64,000 bases of DNA from Cyanoderma ruficeps (lineage: Eukaryota > Chordata > Aves > Passeriformes > Timaliidae), in the NCBI GenBank assembly GCA_008694505.1, contig VZDJ01007755.1, positions 10,328,191 to 10,392,190 on the forward strand, in the 5' to 3' direction. The position numbers were made by a program, and so were the translations under genes. This document shows, piece by piece, positions 25,291 through 38,670 of this stretch. Position 1 is the stretch's first letter. Every line of letters starts with the position of its first letter. The notes beneath the pieces are model-generated. The model ran no database searches. It worked only from the letters and a program-made list of their open reading frames with translations, and was not told the origin of the DNA.

Positions 25291-27671
25291 AGCTAACTGC
25301 ATAAGGTTATACACTTGGCAGGATCATACAGGAACATTTAAGTCCCTGTTCCTACTTACTCGTTCAAAGGGATCTATCCCCATCTTGCCTTAAGGTTAGA
25401 AACTCTTGTAGTATAGAGAAGGACCTAGAAAAACCTGGCAGTTAAAAATAACAAAGAAGTTCAACTTTAGAATGCTTGATATGAAATTAGTTATCTTTTA
25501 AAACAAATCATGTGCTAGGAAAAGGTGAGATTTCACTCAGGAAGAACTTCATAGGCAGTAGTTTTCATGTGATTAACATCTGAAAGACTGTTATCAGTCT
25601 GATTTTCCTTTTAAACAATCCTATTCAAACATCATCTTAGAATTACAAGATAAGAAAATGGTCTTTGAAGGAAAATAAAAATTTATGTCTTCCTACATTT
25701 TGACAGAATTATTTGAAAAAATACTTGGAATAAAGTTCAGCAATTTTACATGGCTCAAAAAAAACTAACATGCCAAATATATTCAGGGATTTGAGTTGGA
25801 TAATCTTTAAAACATGAGACAAGTACTACTGACATCTTGGGATAAAATCTTTAGTAGATATTACTGGATGCCAGAAGGTAAACTGAGAGACAACTAACAA
25901 TAGCAGAAAAATACCTGAGATAATCTTTGCAGAGGTATATTCCATGTCCTGTTTTCTGGAACTGATTTTTTTTTAACACATCAAATAATCTGCTTTGCCT
26001 GCAGGCACTAGATCCCCTCTGGCACCCTTCATTCTTACACAAAGAGAAAGGGTTACAGCACAGCACAAGGAGTTTCAGTCCAGAGATCTGCTTTCCATTT
26101 CCTACTGCTACACAAGCTTCTCATGTGATCTGCAGCAAACCCCTTTTTATCCCTTTCCAGTAAGGCAACACCTGTGAACTATAACTTAGGATAAGTTTAC
26201 GACCAATAGAATTGCCAAAGTATTGTTGTCTGAACAAAGAAATTTTCATTTATGTTAAGAAAAAATATTTATTTGGTAGTAGAAGTCAAAATTGTTCTTT
26301 GCAGATTTACATACACTAAGAAATGAGCCCAGATCTCTGTAAATTTGACATTTTGTCAACAAATGGGAAGGACTTTATCTATTTCTGGAATAACAGCTGG
26401 ATGAAGTTGAAGCAATTTTCTCTACAGGGGCAAACCTAAACAAGAAAAAAAAAATCCATAATTTGAAGTCTAAAACTGTGTTGAACAGATGCTAGGACTT
26501 CAGTTGTTAGACACTTGCTTACATTAAACTTCCAAGTTTTGTTTTCTCTTTTTTTTTTCAGAGCACTAAATATAAATGCTGAAAAATATTTTCATCCAAA
26601 TAATAGTATCATAGCTCAAGAAACAGCCTTATTTTCATATTCTGCTTTCACTACCCTGCCTATTATTTTTTTAATACAAATCAGAAGTTTGGCTTTTAAA
26701 CAACAAAAACAGCATTTAATAAAGCACTGCTCAACCACTAAGCTCTACCGGGCTGAAGGAACCATAAAAGCATCAGAAATAAAAGAGCATGGTGGACCAC
26801 AATCCAAGCTCCCAGAGGCAAGATAAAATAACTGAGTATTGAAATGAGTTTTTACTGGGTAGAAACTCATTATAGGGTACTCAGTGTAGATGTAAACATT
26901 AAAATGTCACTTTTTTGGGGTGCTGTATGTGTAGCATAGATGCATGATCTCCACTTGCAGCATTTAAGACATTTCATCTCATTCTAGGGAGCTTGTTTTA
27001 AAGGAAGAGAAAAAAAAGGCACTCTGATGTATAAAAGATTAAAGACCCTCACCCAACATCTGGCAACATTCTATTAGATTTTCAGATTACAGACTCATGA
27101 GAAAGTGGTTGTTTTTTAACATCCTTCTTATTGAATTTATACAATAAATAGAGAAAAATAAATTCTTTGAAAACCACCATAACAAAATATCCTAAACACA
27201 ATTATTTCCCTCTAGAAACTACTTATTATATATGAGGATGAGTACCAGCAAATGTAAAAGCAGAAAATACGCGGTGTCCTTCATTAGAAAAGACATTACT
27301 ATTTACAGTCACTTTTCCTTTCCCACAAAGATTCATGATTTTTACTTTTCTTCTTATAAACAAATGAGAGTAATATACAGTTATGACAAAGATTTGGTTG
27401 ATAAATCTGGAAATAAATATACTTTTGAAACTTTTCTCTCTTTGTTGGAAAAGGAGCAAGAACACCTTTGGGAATGAGCTGTTATTAATAACAATGTCAT
27501 ATTATTGCTGACTTTAGAAGTTACACTCTTTTAGCTCGATGGTATTATAAACTTCCAGCTGTTCAATACAGTTAGCAGAGAAAAGCATTAGTTTGAGAAG
27601 CAGCAGGGAGCCAATGCCAGCAGCAGCAGTTGCCACATGCTGTGAGGAAGGAGATGCTTGCAAGGTCCCTA

Positions 27672-27804
27672 GGCAAGGCTGAGGGACAGTTTGAATACAG
27701 CTTTGAGCAACCTGGTCTAGTGGAGAGGGCCCCTGCCCATGACAGAAAAACTACATTGTCTTTAAATGTCTCGTCAAACCCAAACCATTCTCTGATTCAA
27801 TGAC
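27672..27804 (+). mobile_element. CR1 3' end fragment
   Basis: Matches the sense 3' end of avian CR1: 'TTTGAGCAACCTGGTCTAGT', CCCTGCCCATGACAG, a degraded GATCTTTAA region, 'AAACCCAAACCATTCTCTG' and a final ATTC-type tail. It is diverged and 5'-truncated, as is usual for CR1 copies. Confidence 0.85.
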
Positions 27805-29525
27805 AAAGAAAATCAAGAGAAAAAAATGGTTTTCACTAATAAACCAATAACCTATTATTAAAGGACCATTGAAGATTCTTCAGCAGCACAAGACAGGAAA
27901 TTGTCCAAAAGGTTAATTAGTCAACACTGTATTTAGCTTTTTAGTAAATTTTTATATCCTTTTAATAGGATCAATAGGTAAATTCAGTATGCTGAAACTC
28001 GCATTTGGTATTTAGTTATCAGCTCCGGGTAACTACTCAGCAGTAGAAACAAGCCTTAAATGTTATTGATACTGTAATTGGAAACAGCAGAATTAGTCTG
28101 GTAAGAATCAGGTTTAGCACTGTAAAGCCACTATGGAATTCTGTACTACAATGCAATAACATCATAGCTCCTCACAGATACCTAAGGAGAATGTTTTGAA
28201 TTGTAAATACTACAGTCTAAGAAGGCACATTTAGAAAACACTTGCTCTAACTGTATTTAAGAAGACAAATCATGTATATATCATATACAGAACATAAAGT
28301 TTTCTTGAGACCTCTCACCTCTAATTGTCCAAATCACTCCACCCAAAGTTATTCCGGCTCTTCTGTTATTTTAATTTCCTGGTATTCTGAAAGAGTTTAT
28401 AAAATCTTTATGAATTACAGTATGAATCCCCTCCTATGAAATCTTCCAGTGTATCCAGTAAGATACATCACAATAAACTCTTTTGTAACTTAGCTCTGTT
28501 CAGTTTATCTAACTTCACCAGAGAATTTCTAGAAACAGGGAAATATCTGGCTAACTATGAGCATCTGTGGCCTTACATAAACACAAAATGAGCATGATGG
28601 CTTTTTTCTGACCTTACAGTGTGGGAGATCACAGTGTAGCAAAAAGCCTCTAATACTTTGAGGACACTGGAGATTAAAGGTAGAAATTAAGCCTGGGTAT
28701 AATCTTAATAATACCAACCAAATTATTTCCAGATTTTGAAATGGATTTGGGGAGAAGATTGCTTTGTGTGCTTGTTTTACAAATAACCGCATTACTGTCA
28801 TGTCCGTGAATCCCAATTATGTAGCTAATTAATTGTAATTAATTCATTCATTGTAATTACCTGTAATTGTAAAAGCAACTCAATCCCCTGAAGTTTCTCA
28901 CTCATTAGTTCCCACATAACATGGTTGTGTAAGACTCTTTTCCCTTGGCAGTCTGATGATCAGATTACCATAACACCATTATGGAATCAGGTTGAAGAGA
29001 GCTATTGTCTTTGTCTAAAAGGAACACCATAACATCCTCAAAATTCACTCTTTTTCTCTTAAAAACTGTAACGTGTAATATGCATTTATGACTACATGTA
29101 TCTGGAAGTACAGTGGTACTGTAAGCCCAAATAATTATATTACAAAGTTACTGTACATATCTTCCATCGAGCATGGGGGAAAGCAAAAGAGAAAAAGAAC
29201 TTCAGAAACTTATATTAAAATAATGAAGAGCTAAGTGCATAAAACATTTACCTATCCACACTCAAAGAGAAATGTTTGTCAGTATAAAGTAACTCATATG
29301 GAATCTGCACTCCTTACATGAAATATATTTTCAAGATTTTCTTTCTTTAAACAAAAACTGGCAGGAGCTTTAATGTTCATTAAACTGAAAAATGGGGATT
29401 GTTGTCCATGACAATAGGCACAGAAAAATATGAGACGCTAAAGCATAGCTCTGCTAATAGAAAACAAACCAGGCACTCCCTACAATCTTCTTTTCTAAAG
29501 CAGAAAAACATCCTAGAAAAAGATC
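27805..29525. other. Non-coding AT-rich stretch
   Basis: Nothing recognisable. The open frame at 28529-28816 (minus) has no splice or start context and no motif. Confidence 0.5.
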
Positions 29526-29531
29526 TTTATT
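29526..29531 (-). promoter_or_regulatory. Candidate poly(A) signal AATAAA
   Basis: An AATAAA on the minus strand lies 39 bp after the stop codon of the candidate terminal exon at 29571-29683, with a T-rich stretch following. It has meaning only if that exon is real. Confidence 0.3.
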
Positions 29532-29570
29532 TCACATTTTCTCTTCTTAAGCACTGCTCCCACAAACTCT

Positions 29571-29683
29571 TCAGATAGCAGTTCCAATGGGTGCAACATC
29601 TGCCTCCATATAAACCAGCATTTTATCACCTCTTGGAGAAGGAACAATGAAACCCGCAATCCACCGAGCATCTTGTCTGGCAG
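29571..29683 (-). CDS. Candidate terminal exon with stop codon
   Basis: A strong acceptor (TTTTACCTGTTTGCTGTCTCTGCAACCTAG) introduces a minus-strand segment that, after two bases completing a split codon, encodes 36 residues including ARWIAGFIVPSPRGDK and VYMEADVAPIG and then TGA at 29571-29573. The incoming phase matches the outgoing phase of the segment at 29863-30088, so the two join to give an Ala codon across a 179-bp intron. An AATAAA follows the stop. The peptide is not recognised. It might be the end of a small gene, a decayed coding insertion, or chance. Confidence 0.28.
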
Positions 29684-29862
29684 CTAGGTTGCAGAGACAG
29701 CAAACAGGTAAAAGAATTAGCATTTAGGCAAATAAAATATGATTCTTTCCAAAATCATAATCTTTCATTTCAATCAGAAGGTTTTGAAATTAAGATGACT
29801 TTTAAAAAGCCTCTCACTTCTAAGATCAGTTATGCACAGAAAAATTTCTAAGTAAAAGTTAC

Positions 29863-30088
29863 CTGTCCTTTCATACACCACATTTAGGTGCCTCCAGGTC
29901 CACAACTGGGCAGAAGAACAGATATACTCCCACAGCTGGGCTCTCCTCTGGAACAAACTCTCTCCAGCCACCACAGAGGCAGTGAAATACCAATGAATTA
30001 TTTTATCAGCTTGGTTGCTCCAGTATTCATTGTGCACAGCGTGTCTTCCCACGCAGGTTGCAAAGGTCACAGGGATGGAAGGGAGCCA
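29863..30088 (-). CDS. Candidate exon, 75 codons plus one base
   Basis: A 226-bp minus-strand segment is open in only one frame and is bounded by an acceptor (GGACTTCATCTTACAG) and a strong donor (ACAG|GTAACT). The peptide is unusually rich in Trp and contains HNEYWSNQADKIIHWYF and RRAQLWEYICSSAQLW. It leaves in phase 1, matching the next candidate at 29571-29683, and enters in phase 0, matching the previous candidate at 30482-30592. The high Trp and Cys content is atypical and argues for caution. No family is recognised. The CR1 fragment at 30147-30280 would lie in the intron before it. Confidence 0.3.
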
Positions 30089-30146
30089 CTGTAAGATGAA
30101 GTCCAGCTTCTTATTATCCCAAGCACCACCTCAAAAGCTTGAGCTT

Positions 30147-30280
30147 TTCACAGAATCACAGAATATCCTGATTTGGAAAGGATGCTCAAGAATCATTGAG
30201 TCCAACTTCTGGCCCTGACTATCCCCAAGAGTCTCACCATGTGCCCAAGACTCTTGTACAAACACATCCTGAACTCTTTT
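30147..30280 (-). mobile_element. CR1 3' end fragment
   Basis: The + strand starts with 'CACAGAATCACAGAATATCC', the reverse complement of the CR1 terminal repeat, and continues through ATTGAGTCCAACTTCTGGCCC and CACCATGTGCCCAAGA, as in the antisense of avian CR1. It is a short, 5'-truncated copy. Confidence 0.88.
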
Positions 30281-30481
30281 GTTCCTTCCCTCATTAAAAA
30301 AAAAAAATGTTTCAAAGCTGTGCTCTCCCATTTTTTTTCTTCCTAAGTTTTCAATAAGTCTTTTCTTGTGCCAAAACTGGCTTGTTTAAACCCTGCCTCT
30401 TTGCAGTTATTTGATATATTTTTAAATATAGCTTCTACCCAAGTCCTGAATAGCAAACCCAGTAAGCAGCTCCTGACTCAC

Positions 30482-30592
30482 CGACACACAGAGACCTGTA
30501 CTTGAGAGAGCTGTATTTGACACAGGTACCCCAGAAAAGCTCAGTGCCTGTGGCTCAGAGCTGACCCAACACAGCACAGCTGGTGGACACAG
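30482..30592 (-). CDS. Candidate exon, 37 codons, phase 0-0
   Basis: A 111-bp minus-strand segment lies between a very pyrimidine-rich acceptor (CTCTGCCCTCTCCCAG) and a strong donor (TGTCG|GTGAGT). It encodes a Ser/Pro/Val-rich peptide containing SSEPQALSFSGVPVSN, with no recognisable domain. It joins in phase to the candidate at 29863-30088. The patch 30430-30700 is GC-richer than its flanks, which raises the chance of both coding and accidental splice-like matches. Confidence 0.25.
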
Positions 30593-30974
30593 CTGGGAGA
30601 GGGCAGAGCTGCCCACCCCTGACAGGTCCTCTCAGGCAGGGACTCCCGCAGAGCACTCTGACTGATGGCAGGAACAGCCTCTTGGGTCTCCTTTAATGAA
30701 ACACCCCCTTCCATTGCCCTGGCACACTTCTCTTACTTCTTTTATCCTCCTGTATCTGTGTTTCTAAATATTAGTGAATAGAATTGGGAAGATGAGACTG
30801 ATGCACTGAATTAACGTGCAGCCAGCCATGCCCTGGCACCAAATATGACTGCACAGAAAGCAGCAGGTAACTCATTTAGGCTTTGTTGCTTCTGTAATTC
30901 CTCTCCTAATTACCTTCACTGCTCAAATACCTTCCAGTTACTTCTCCCATTCCAGCCTTCAGTTTCAACAGGCG

Positions 30975-31225
30975 AGATCGTAGTTGCACCAGGGGAGGTT
31001 TATATTGGACAGTAAGAAAACTTTCTTCACCAAAAGTGTTGCTAAACATTGGAAGAGACTGCCCAGGGAAGTGGTTGAGTCACCATCCTTAAAGGCATTT
31101 TGGAGATGTGCAGATGTGGCAGTAAGGGACATGGTTTAGTGGCGGACTTGGCAGTGTTACATGCAGAGTTGGACTCAATGATCTTAAAGGTCTTTTCCAA
31201 CTGCGTGATTCTGACTTTATGATTT
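30975..31225 (+). mobile_element. CR1 3' end fragment
   Basis: The sequence follows the sense CR1 3' region: GTTGCACCAGGGGAGGTTTA, CTTTCTTCACCAAAAGTG, ATTGGAAGAGACTGCCCAGG, GAAGTGGTTGAGTCACCATC, GACATGGTTTAGTGG, then 'GTTGGACTCAATGATCTTAA' and AGGTCTTTTCCAACT, ending in an ATTCTGACTTTATGATT tail. Divergence is modest. It is one of the clearest CR1 tails in the window. Confidence 0.93.
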
Positions 31226-34200
31226 AGTCCACTATGATTAACAGTTTCTAAAGTTAGAAAAAAAACACTAATAAAGTTTCAGTTGTCTCAAGATTGGGGT
31301 TTTGGGGTTTTTTTAAATCATGCCCTCCCTAGTTTTCATAGACCTCTAAGTTATTTCAGAAATCTTGTCTCCAAGACACCTTCACATCTCTTAAATCCCT
31401 GTTGTCAGGTAGTCAGAAATGAGGAGCTAAAGCAGAAATTAAGATGTTAATATCACAATCTGAAACTAAGGCTCCTTTTAATTCAACTCTAATGTTCATT
31501 TTTAATCTTCCTAAGGCTTCACTGACCCAGTTTCACAATGACTTTTTTTGTAATTTTGCCTCCTGCTCAATGAAGTGAGTACAACCCTCTATTCATTTAC
31601 CAAATTAATAGAGTTTTATATTAAGGACAATATCTCCAGAATATAGTTTTGGCAATTCCATTACATTTATGTACTTTATCTGTGTTGCATCATTGCTTTT
31701 CTTGAATTTAAGGGATTTGTCTCGTAAAAGTAATAACTTGAGCATACATCTCTTCATCAAGAAGTATATACAGAGTTACAAATGGACTCTCTTTATTTTT
31801 AAATGTTCAGAAGGACATTTCCACTAATTAATCTTTTCTATCATTAATATAATATAACAGAATTCCTAAGGGGAAAGTGAAGTGCTGAATCAGAAGCTTG
31901 GAAGTATTCATTAACAGAGACCTTTCTTAACAACAGATACAATGTGCACAGACAGCTACCTTGTATTATAGCCTTAAGTAGGCACACAAAAAAAGAACGA
32001 GGCTTCAATCCTAGCATATTCTGTGCTGTTTGTTTTAGCTAAAGGTAGCATGCAATTTCTTTCCTTTCATCATATGAAATAGTAAATGGTCTGAGATTTC
32101 TCCTCATGATTTCCCCTGACCAAAGGTCATATGTGTCAGCACGCTACACTTGGTTTGAGATATGTGTCTTCCTACATGCCCTATTTAACTGGGATTTGTC
32201 AATAAAATACCATTATTTTGCCCTTTTTGCTCAAATTTAATTTCTATTTATCTTATGCTGTCTGGGTAGTATTGGTATGCAGGATCTGAGCAACTCATGG
32301 CACTGAGACACACACCTTATAAGAACATTCCTCCTGCCTCTTCAGCCCACCTCTCCTCAGCAGGTGGAATCAGTTTCACAGACGCATTGCTAACAGCATC
32401 ACAGCTGTGTGCATGTTGATCTTTGCTGACAGTTCAAGTGAGCTTGAATCTGTGACATTATTTGTAAGTTCATGTCTCCAACTCAACCTGCAGAAAAATG
32501 AGTTTCTGCATCTACTGACTTGGTTTTCCACTTGCAGAATACCTCCAATATATCAGCTGTCTTCCTTTGTCATCACAGAATCTCCCAGCAGGGTTATCTG
32601 AAGATCACCCTCGGCAGGATCCCTCCCTCTGTGTCTCCCATCTCTCGAGGGCACTCAATTTCTCGCATCAGAGACTCATTTATCTACCTTAAGCGACACA
32701 GAAGAGAAAGTTAGACCTGTTTAATTCTCCAGGACCCAGATTCAAAATACACACTGGCTGGCAACTCAAATAAGCACTCAGATTTTCCCACAGACACTGC
32801 TTCCTTCACCTCTTACTTCAACGGAATTTTGGCTTTATTGTTCCTCTCTTTTTGTTAAGCTGTACCTATCAAGGTATTTTTTTGCTCCCCTGCAGCTTTT
32901 AAGGAATAAAATACTGTTGTATGTCTCCCATTACGTGCCCACAGACACCTGGGGCCACATCTTTTGAAATCTTTGCAATGCCAAACCCCAAACGCATCTT
33001 ACATAGTCTCAGCTAAACGTTGAGACTGTATTACATGTTTGTTCTAATGACAAAAATAGCAGAAAACATTTTCTATTCATTCTGTGTTCCTATGTAGCAT
33101 GTTTGGTTACTAATTCACCACAAAGAAAATTTTACTGAGATAAAATTTACAATTGTTTTTCAGAGCCTTCCTATAGTATCTGGAAACACCATCTTCTTTC
33201 AGAGTTTTGTTTCTAGTACCACAGAAATGGGAATAAATCACTGAGACAGTGCCACACACGTTTCTACACAGTACGTTGGATAGCTGCATGGGTGGAAATC
33301 AAGAGTGATTAAATTTCAATAGCTGTATTTGTTACAAAGAGATTATGCTTACCCAGTGTCACCAAAGGCAAGATTTACTTTCTTAGAAAACTATCACAAA
33401 ATAACTTAGAAATAATAATACTCACTTTCCTTTGCGGTACAGTTTAAACCCAAGGATTTGTATATTTGCCAAAAAAAGGGCATGAAAGAAGCTAAAATCT
33501 CTTGAATGTAAACACAGAGCAACCTTTCAAGCTTTTTATAAGCCTTTTTCTTTCTATTTTCCTTTTTTTCCTTCTTTCAGCAGTCAAAGAAAGTTCAGAA
33601 GGGAGGGTCTGGAGGATTAGCAAAGCCTTACCCAAAGCTGGGACAGCTATGATGTCAGATCCAACTTCAACATAAACTAATTTGCTTCTTGAGTCAAGTT
33701 TGGAATACCTCGAAGGTATGGAGATTCCATACCTCCATTCAAGTAAGTAAATGCAAAACCACTTATACTATCAAAACATACTCAGATGTTACATGTCAGA
33801 AAATATTTTCATATTGAGTTTTACCAATATAGAAAAAAAATGTGTCTCTACAAACTGTATTTCTATTAAAAGAGAATTTGCTTTCCCGATACCACATTTC
33901 GGAAGTGGAACATATTCCTCACATTTACATGCATTGGTCTTCAGTGAAGAAATTAACTACGGCAAAGTGAAATTCAGCGTGTGCAGATTAATCATAGGCC
34001 TTGTATAAGTACAGGAGATGAGCTATGTATTCATCTTAAATGTTGAAATTATCATTTTCATAGTACTGAGAAAAAACCCAAAATCCGCATTCTTATTTGT
34101 ATATTAAAGAATAGACTGTTATGCACGTTACATAGACTCTTTAATGCAGGTGAAAGAAGCTCACAACTATTTCTACTCACACATTCACATGCATATATCA

Positions 34201-37200
34201 ATGTATTAATTTTTCATCAGGACAACCTTGCAAATAGAGAATTTACTGGAATCTTGCATTTAGATCCAAAAGGAAAGGTATTATTTAAAGGAACCTGAGT
34301 GCCATACAAAATGGCAGCTATATTAAAATGTAACTTGCAAATTCAGCTACTTTTGCACTTCAAGTCATAGAAATTGACAAATGATCACTTCTGGGTTGCC
34401 AAGACAGAGAAATCAATCATTTATAGCAGCATGTAATGTTTTTTGCCCCAATTTTCAGTTGTCTATGAAGAATGAAATATCATAAAAGAATATGGGAGGC
34501 ATAAAGAGCACATTGCTACTAACATGTCCAATTCTGCCCAAGTGGCATAAAAACAAAAATACATTACTATCTGACAGGTATTTCATGATTTAGATGAAAT
34601 GAGTAGTGAGTTTCACCCATTAACACATTAATAACCATTCTGAAATCACCACTATCCTCCTGCTCTCTTGAGCCTGCATTCCAGACAGTAATCTTGACTC
34701 ATCACCACAAGCACACTCATCTGACTCGTTTATTTTTCCAGTGTTAGCCAGAAACACAAGGTAATTGCAATGAAAAAATTCCAGGAAAAATTCTAGGCAT
34801 GCCAGAAATTAATGACATTAAAGAGTTTCTCAAAAACAAATGATATTATATTTTAAATTTTCAACCTTTTGACAGGATTGAAATATTTCACACACTGACT
34901 TTTGACACATTTTACCTTTCTATAAACACTGAAAAGACAGAGAAGACTTGGTTTCCTGATGGCTTAGAAAAGGAAACTTCCAGAAACTGCCAATTTGCTA
35001 TCAAAACTGAATATACACTCATGGGAAAGCTATTCCAAGAAGAAATCCATGAAGTTTAGGAGAAATGCAAAAGCTGTACTTATGATGACCTTTATACCAT
35101 TTTTACCCATACTCCAACAAAAATCAGGTTCGAAAAATTTAAAGAATCTTGATCTGCAGTCAAACAGACTTTGATACCTGTTTTGAGAAGAACTGCATAT
35201 TGCTGACAGAGAAAATATTTTGATTAAGAACTAGGGATAAAATTTATTAATAAAACAGAGATTCTTCAGATGATTTTATTTTAAAGAAAAAGGAAATAGA
35301 CTCGTCTAATTGCAAAATGTTGCCAAAATAACCTTTACACAGAGAAGAAAAAAAAATAACCCAAATATTTTTAATCTGGACTGTGAGGCTCAAGTAGCCT
35401 CAAACAGCTTTTCAAAGTGTTCATGTAGCTCAAGTAAATATGGACAAAAATGTTTATTTACAAAGCTGCTCATATGAAAAATGTGAAGTGTTAATTTAGA
35501 GTCCTCAAAATGGATATTAAAACATCAGTTGACACAGCTGACAATTACCACTATGTTTGTATCTATGAATCAGTAAATCCCAAAACTCAAACAAATCTCC
35601 CGGGCAGTCCCAGTCTCTTCCTTTCTTCTTATCTTCCTTTGCACCTTGGGACTACAAATTAAAAGCTTAAATACAAAATAACAGCTGTTTTCATTCCATT
35701 TTCAGCTTTAGTGGGATCAAGAGAAAACAAAAGGCATGTGAGGCAGCTTGCTATATACAGATCTTCAGCTGAGGCTTGCTAATATTTTGTTGCATTGGAT
35801 TAACAAAGAAGAATTCAAAATTCCTTTGAGATTAAATGATTTCCAGGTTTCAACTCTACAGTACCATCTACAACATTGAGTTTCGATACTTCTATTTTGC
35901 AACAGTTTCTATGAAGAGCCTGCAGGGTGTAAAGCACTGAGGGGAGTTAATTCATTCTATCCCCTCTACTTCCACTGTACTTTTCTTTCTGCATCTCAGT
36001 AAAGTCTTTCTTTTAGCCATTTTATGCAGCTATGTGCACATTCATCTGAGAATCTATGTCAATTCACAGTTTTAAGGATATGTGATTTAGCTCATGTCTA
36101 TGTTATCTACATAAATACAGGTAATTCACAAAAGATTCCCATTAGTAATTTTAGACTCCCACTTGCATTCACAGCATCAAACATCCCTCTACTGAAAGCA
36201 GAGATTTCCATTTCCCCAAAAGACTGAAGACAGTCCAGTGATATTCAGTAAAGAGTAAAATTTCTTTATCATCTGTACCCTTGAAATATAGCAGAGACAA
36301 CAGTGAAAGGCAGTGAAAGAACATCTGCATCACAAAATCTTTTTGTCCATCTGTAGATAGTCATTCATTTTCATAACCAAATTCTTCAAGCTAGCATTCT
36401 CAAATGATTTCACCAGGCTTGAAAGTTTAAGGGAGCTTTTGTAACCAGCACATTCAGTCAAAGTGACAAAAGAGAAGCAAAATTTTACAAGGTCAATATT
36501 ATCCCAAGAAACATTGACATTTTTCTTTTAATTTTTTCTTGCTTCCAATATTCCATCTTACCAATATTTCATTGTAATGCAATTTATCTCAGGCTTTTAA
36601 TACAGGTGCTCGGGACAGACATGAAGAGAGATTTCAAAAGCAATTACAAAGCTGACAAACAAAAACATCTACACATTGTCTTCAGAAATAGTGCAACATA
36701 ATGCCTGAAAATCACTCTTCCTTTATTTAACCTTGAAAAATCCCTCAAAGCCAGAAAGCCTTCAGGACCACACCAGAATGAAACAAAAAAAGTCTAACCG
36801 TAGTAAATACTTGGATTCTTTGGGGGTAAGATTTTGAAACAGCCCAGTAAAAAGTGGGACATGAATGCCTTGTCAGACAAGTGCCTCAAGATGAAATTAT
36901 TTAGATTTGCTCTGGAAATAAAGAACAAAGAAAGCTAAATATTTTATTAAAAATCAAAAACCAACACGAAAACAACACAAAAATACACCCCTTGACACAG
37001 AACCACTGAAAGCAGATGAGGACTCAAGGAAGGCTACTGAAGAATAGAATCTGTATTTGTGTTTAATTTGAATGCTTATCAGTTTCCATGCAGCTGGTAT
37101 GAGGCTGTGAGAACAACTGAAGCTGAACCACACCAAGTACTTCAGAACTGAAGTGGCATTTGTATCTCTTGTTGTAATGCTCTCTCTCCTCTAAACCCCA

Positions 37201-38100
37201 ACCTTTCACATTGGAAAAGCAACAGACATACATCTACAAAACTAGAGAAAAAATGTGCATACTCTTTTCCTAGACAAGTACTTGGTTTTCAGAAACAATT
37301 TTACGTAAAACACAATAGACATTGTAACACAAGGATGGTGAAAAGGCAGGAAGGCAGGATATGCAGGCACCAGTCATTAGCCAAAGTATTTTTCTTTCTT
37401 TTGTTTGTGATGTTTTCAGGGAACCTTGACAGCAGCATACATCAGGTTACCCACAATTCAAAGGTGAAACAATATTACAGGAGATATGAAAGAATCTACA
37501 GCTGTAGCTCCCCTGTACAGTAAAACAGAGAGGTTGTTCCAAAGGTCAAATCTAACCAGGAAGCCTGATGAGAAATTTAAATTTGAGTGTGAAAAACAAA
37601 GTTAGAATTTTCATCCCTTGGAGTTTCTATGACAACTCCTTTATCACCTCAGCTCCCTGCTACTAGCACAATCACTGGCAGCACTTTTAACCTCATCTGG
37701 GTCATGGGTAACAGGCATAAACTCAGCAGTTTTGCTCTTCTGGTCTTGGCAGGAACCAGGGAGCACAGACCCAGCTATGTGGTGACAGCTGTTCCATGTT
37801 GTTTTCTATCAGGGCTAAAGATCTGCATCATTCACTTCGCTGGAAATCACACAGCTCAGTCAGTAGAAAAAAAATACACCAATAATTCATCCCGATACAC
37901 AAGAATGGTCAAAACCCACAGAATACAAAGGGTTTCAAATCTGATTTAATACAAAGACAAAGAACAATCATGTTGCAACTGTTCATGGAAAGACATTTAG
38001 AACTTCAATGGTGAGTAAAAACATTAAAGCAGCTTAGTTGTGGAAAAACACCAGTTCAGCATTTACATTCACTATGGCAACCTACTGCCTCCCTCTTGGA
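31226..38100. other. Non-coding AT-rich stretch
   Basis: No gene, RNA gene or classifiable repeat is recognised. The plus-strand open frame at 37629-37949 (106 codons) begins with ATG but shows no motif, no splice support and falls into low-information sequence at its end; I do not call it a gene. Confidence 0.5.
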
Positions 38101-38120
38101 CATATGCTGCTTCTGTATCT

Positions 38121-38225
38121 ACATGGCTTGTGCTATGGTTCCACAGACATGTCTTGAGGAGACTGAAAAGACTTCTCTGAAATTACTGTCATACCTCATG
38201 AACCATAGCACAAAGCTTGGTGAGT
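38121..38225. repeat. Unknown repeat, copy A, with internal inverted repeat
   Basis: This copy runs from ACATGGCTTGTGCTATGGTT through TCTCTGAAATTACTGTCATA to AAAGCTTGGTGA. A diverged direct copy lies 550 bp further on at 38671-38765. Within copy A, TTGTGCTATGGTTC (38128-38141) is the exact reverse complement of GAACCATAGCACAA (38200-38213), separated by 58 bp. The two copies plus a hairpin suggest a short mobile or foldback element or an old segmental duplication. The family is unknown to me. Confidence 0.6.
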
Positions 38226-38670
38226 TGGCAATGTTTTAGGTATAGAGTAACTGACCTTCACCAGCTCCCTGCTTATCTTCTGTGTGTTTGAACAGCAGCT
38301 GCCAACATCTACTGTCATATTACTGCCAGCACAGTGGACTATGATGATGAGGGAATTCATACTCCGATCATTACTATGGTTACTAAATGCCACAACAGAA
38401 AGATTTTAATAGAATTTACTTCTGCGTTCGTATTGTAAATTCTCTGTAGTAATGCAGAGAATGCTTAGTGGTAATTACTGGAATTAATTTTTAAAAGTCT
38501 TTTGGGTTTCCTTTATTTATTTTTGCTTGGCCCTAGTCTCCATTAATTTATAAAAAGTAGACGGACAGCATGGACATGAAAACAAGTTTTCTAACTGTCT
38601 TATACCCAAGAGTTCAACTATCATTTATTCCTTGCCTTGCATCCTAAGCATTATTCCTAAACAAAGTAAT

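Larger units (their letters stand above)
17070..27671. other. AT-rich, mostly unrecognised non-coding DNA
   Basis: The interval holds noise-level open frames and simple repeats. Listed separately are a possible CR1 tail at 18020-18080, a weak exon-like segment at 21936-22003 and a GC-richer patch at 24850-25290. A TATA-rich tract occurs at about 22870-22890. I see no RNA gene or intact transposon. Confidence 0.5.
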
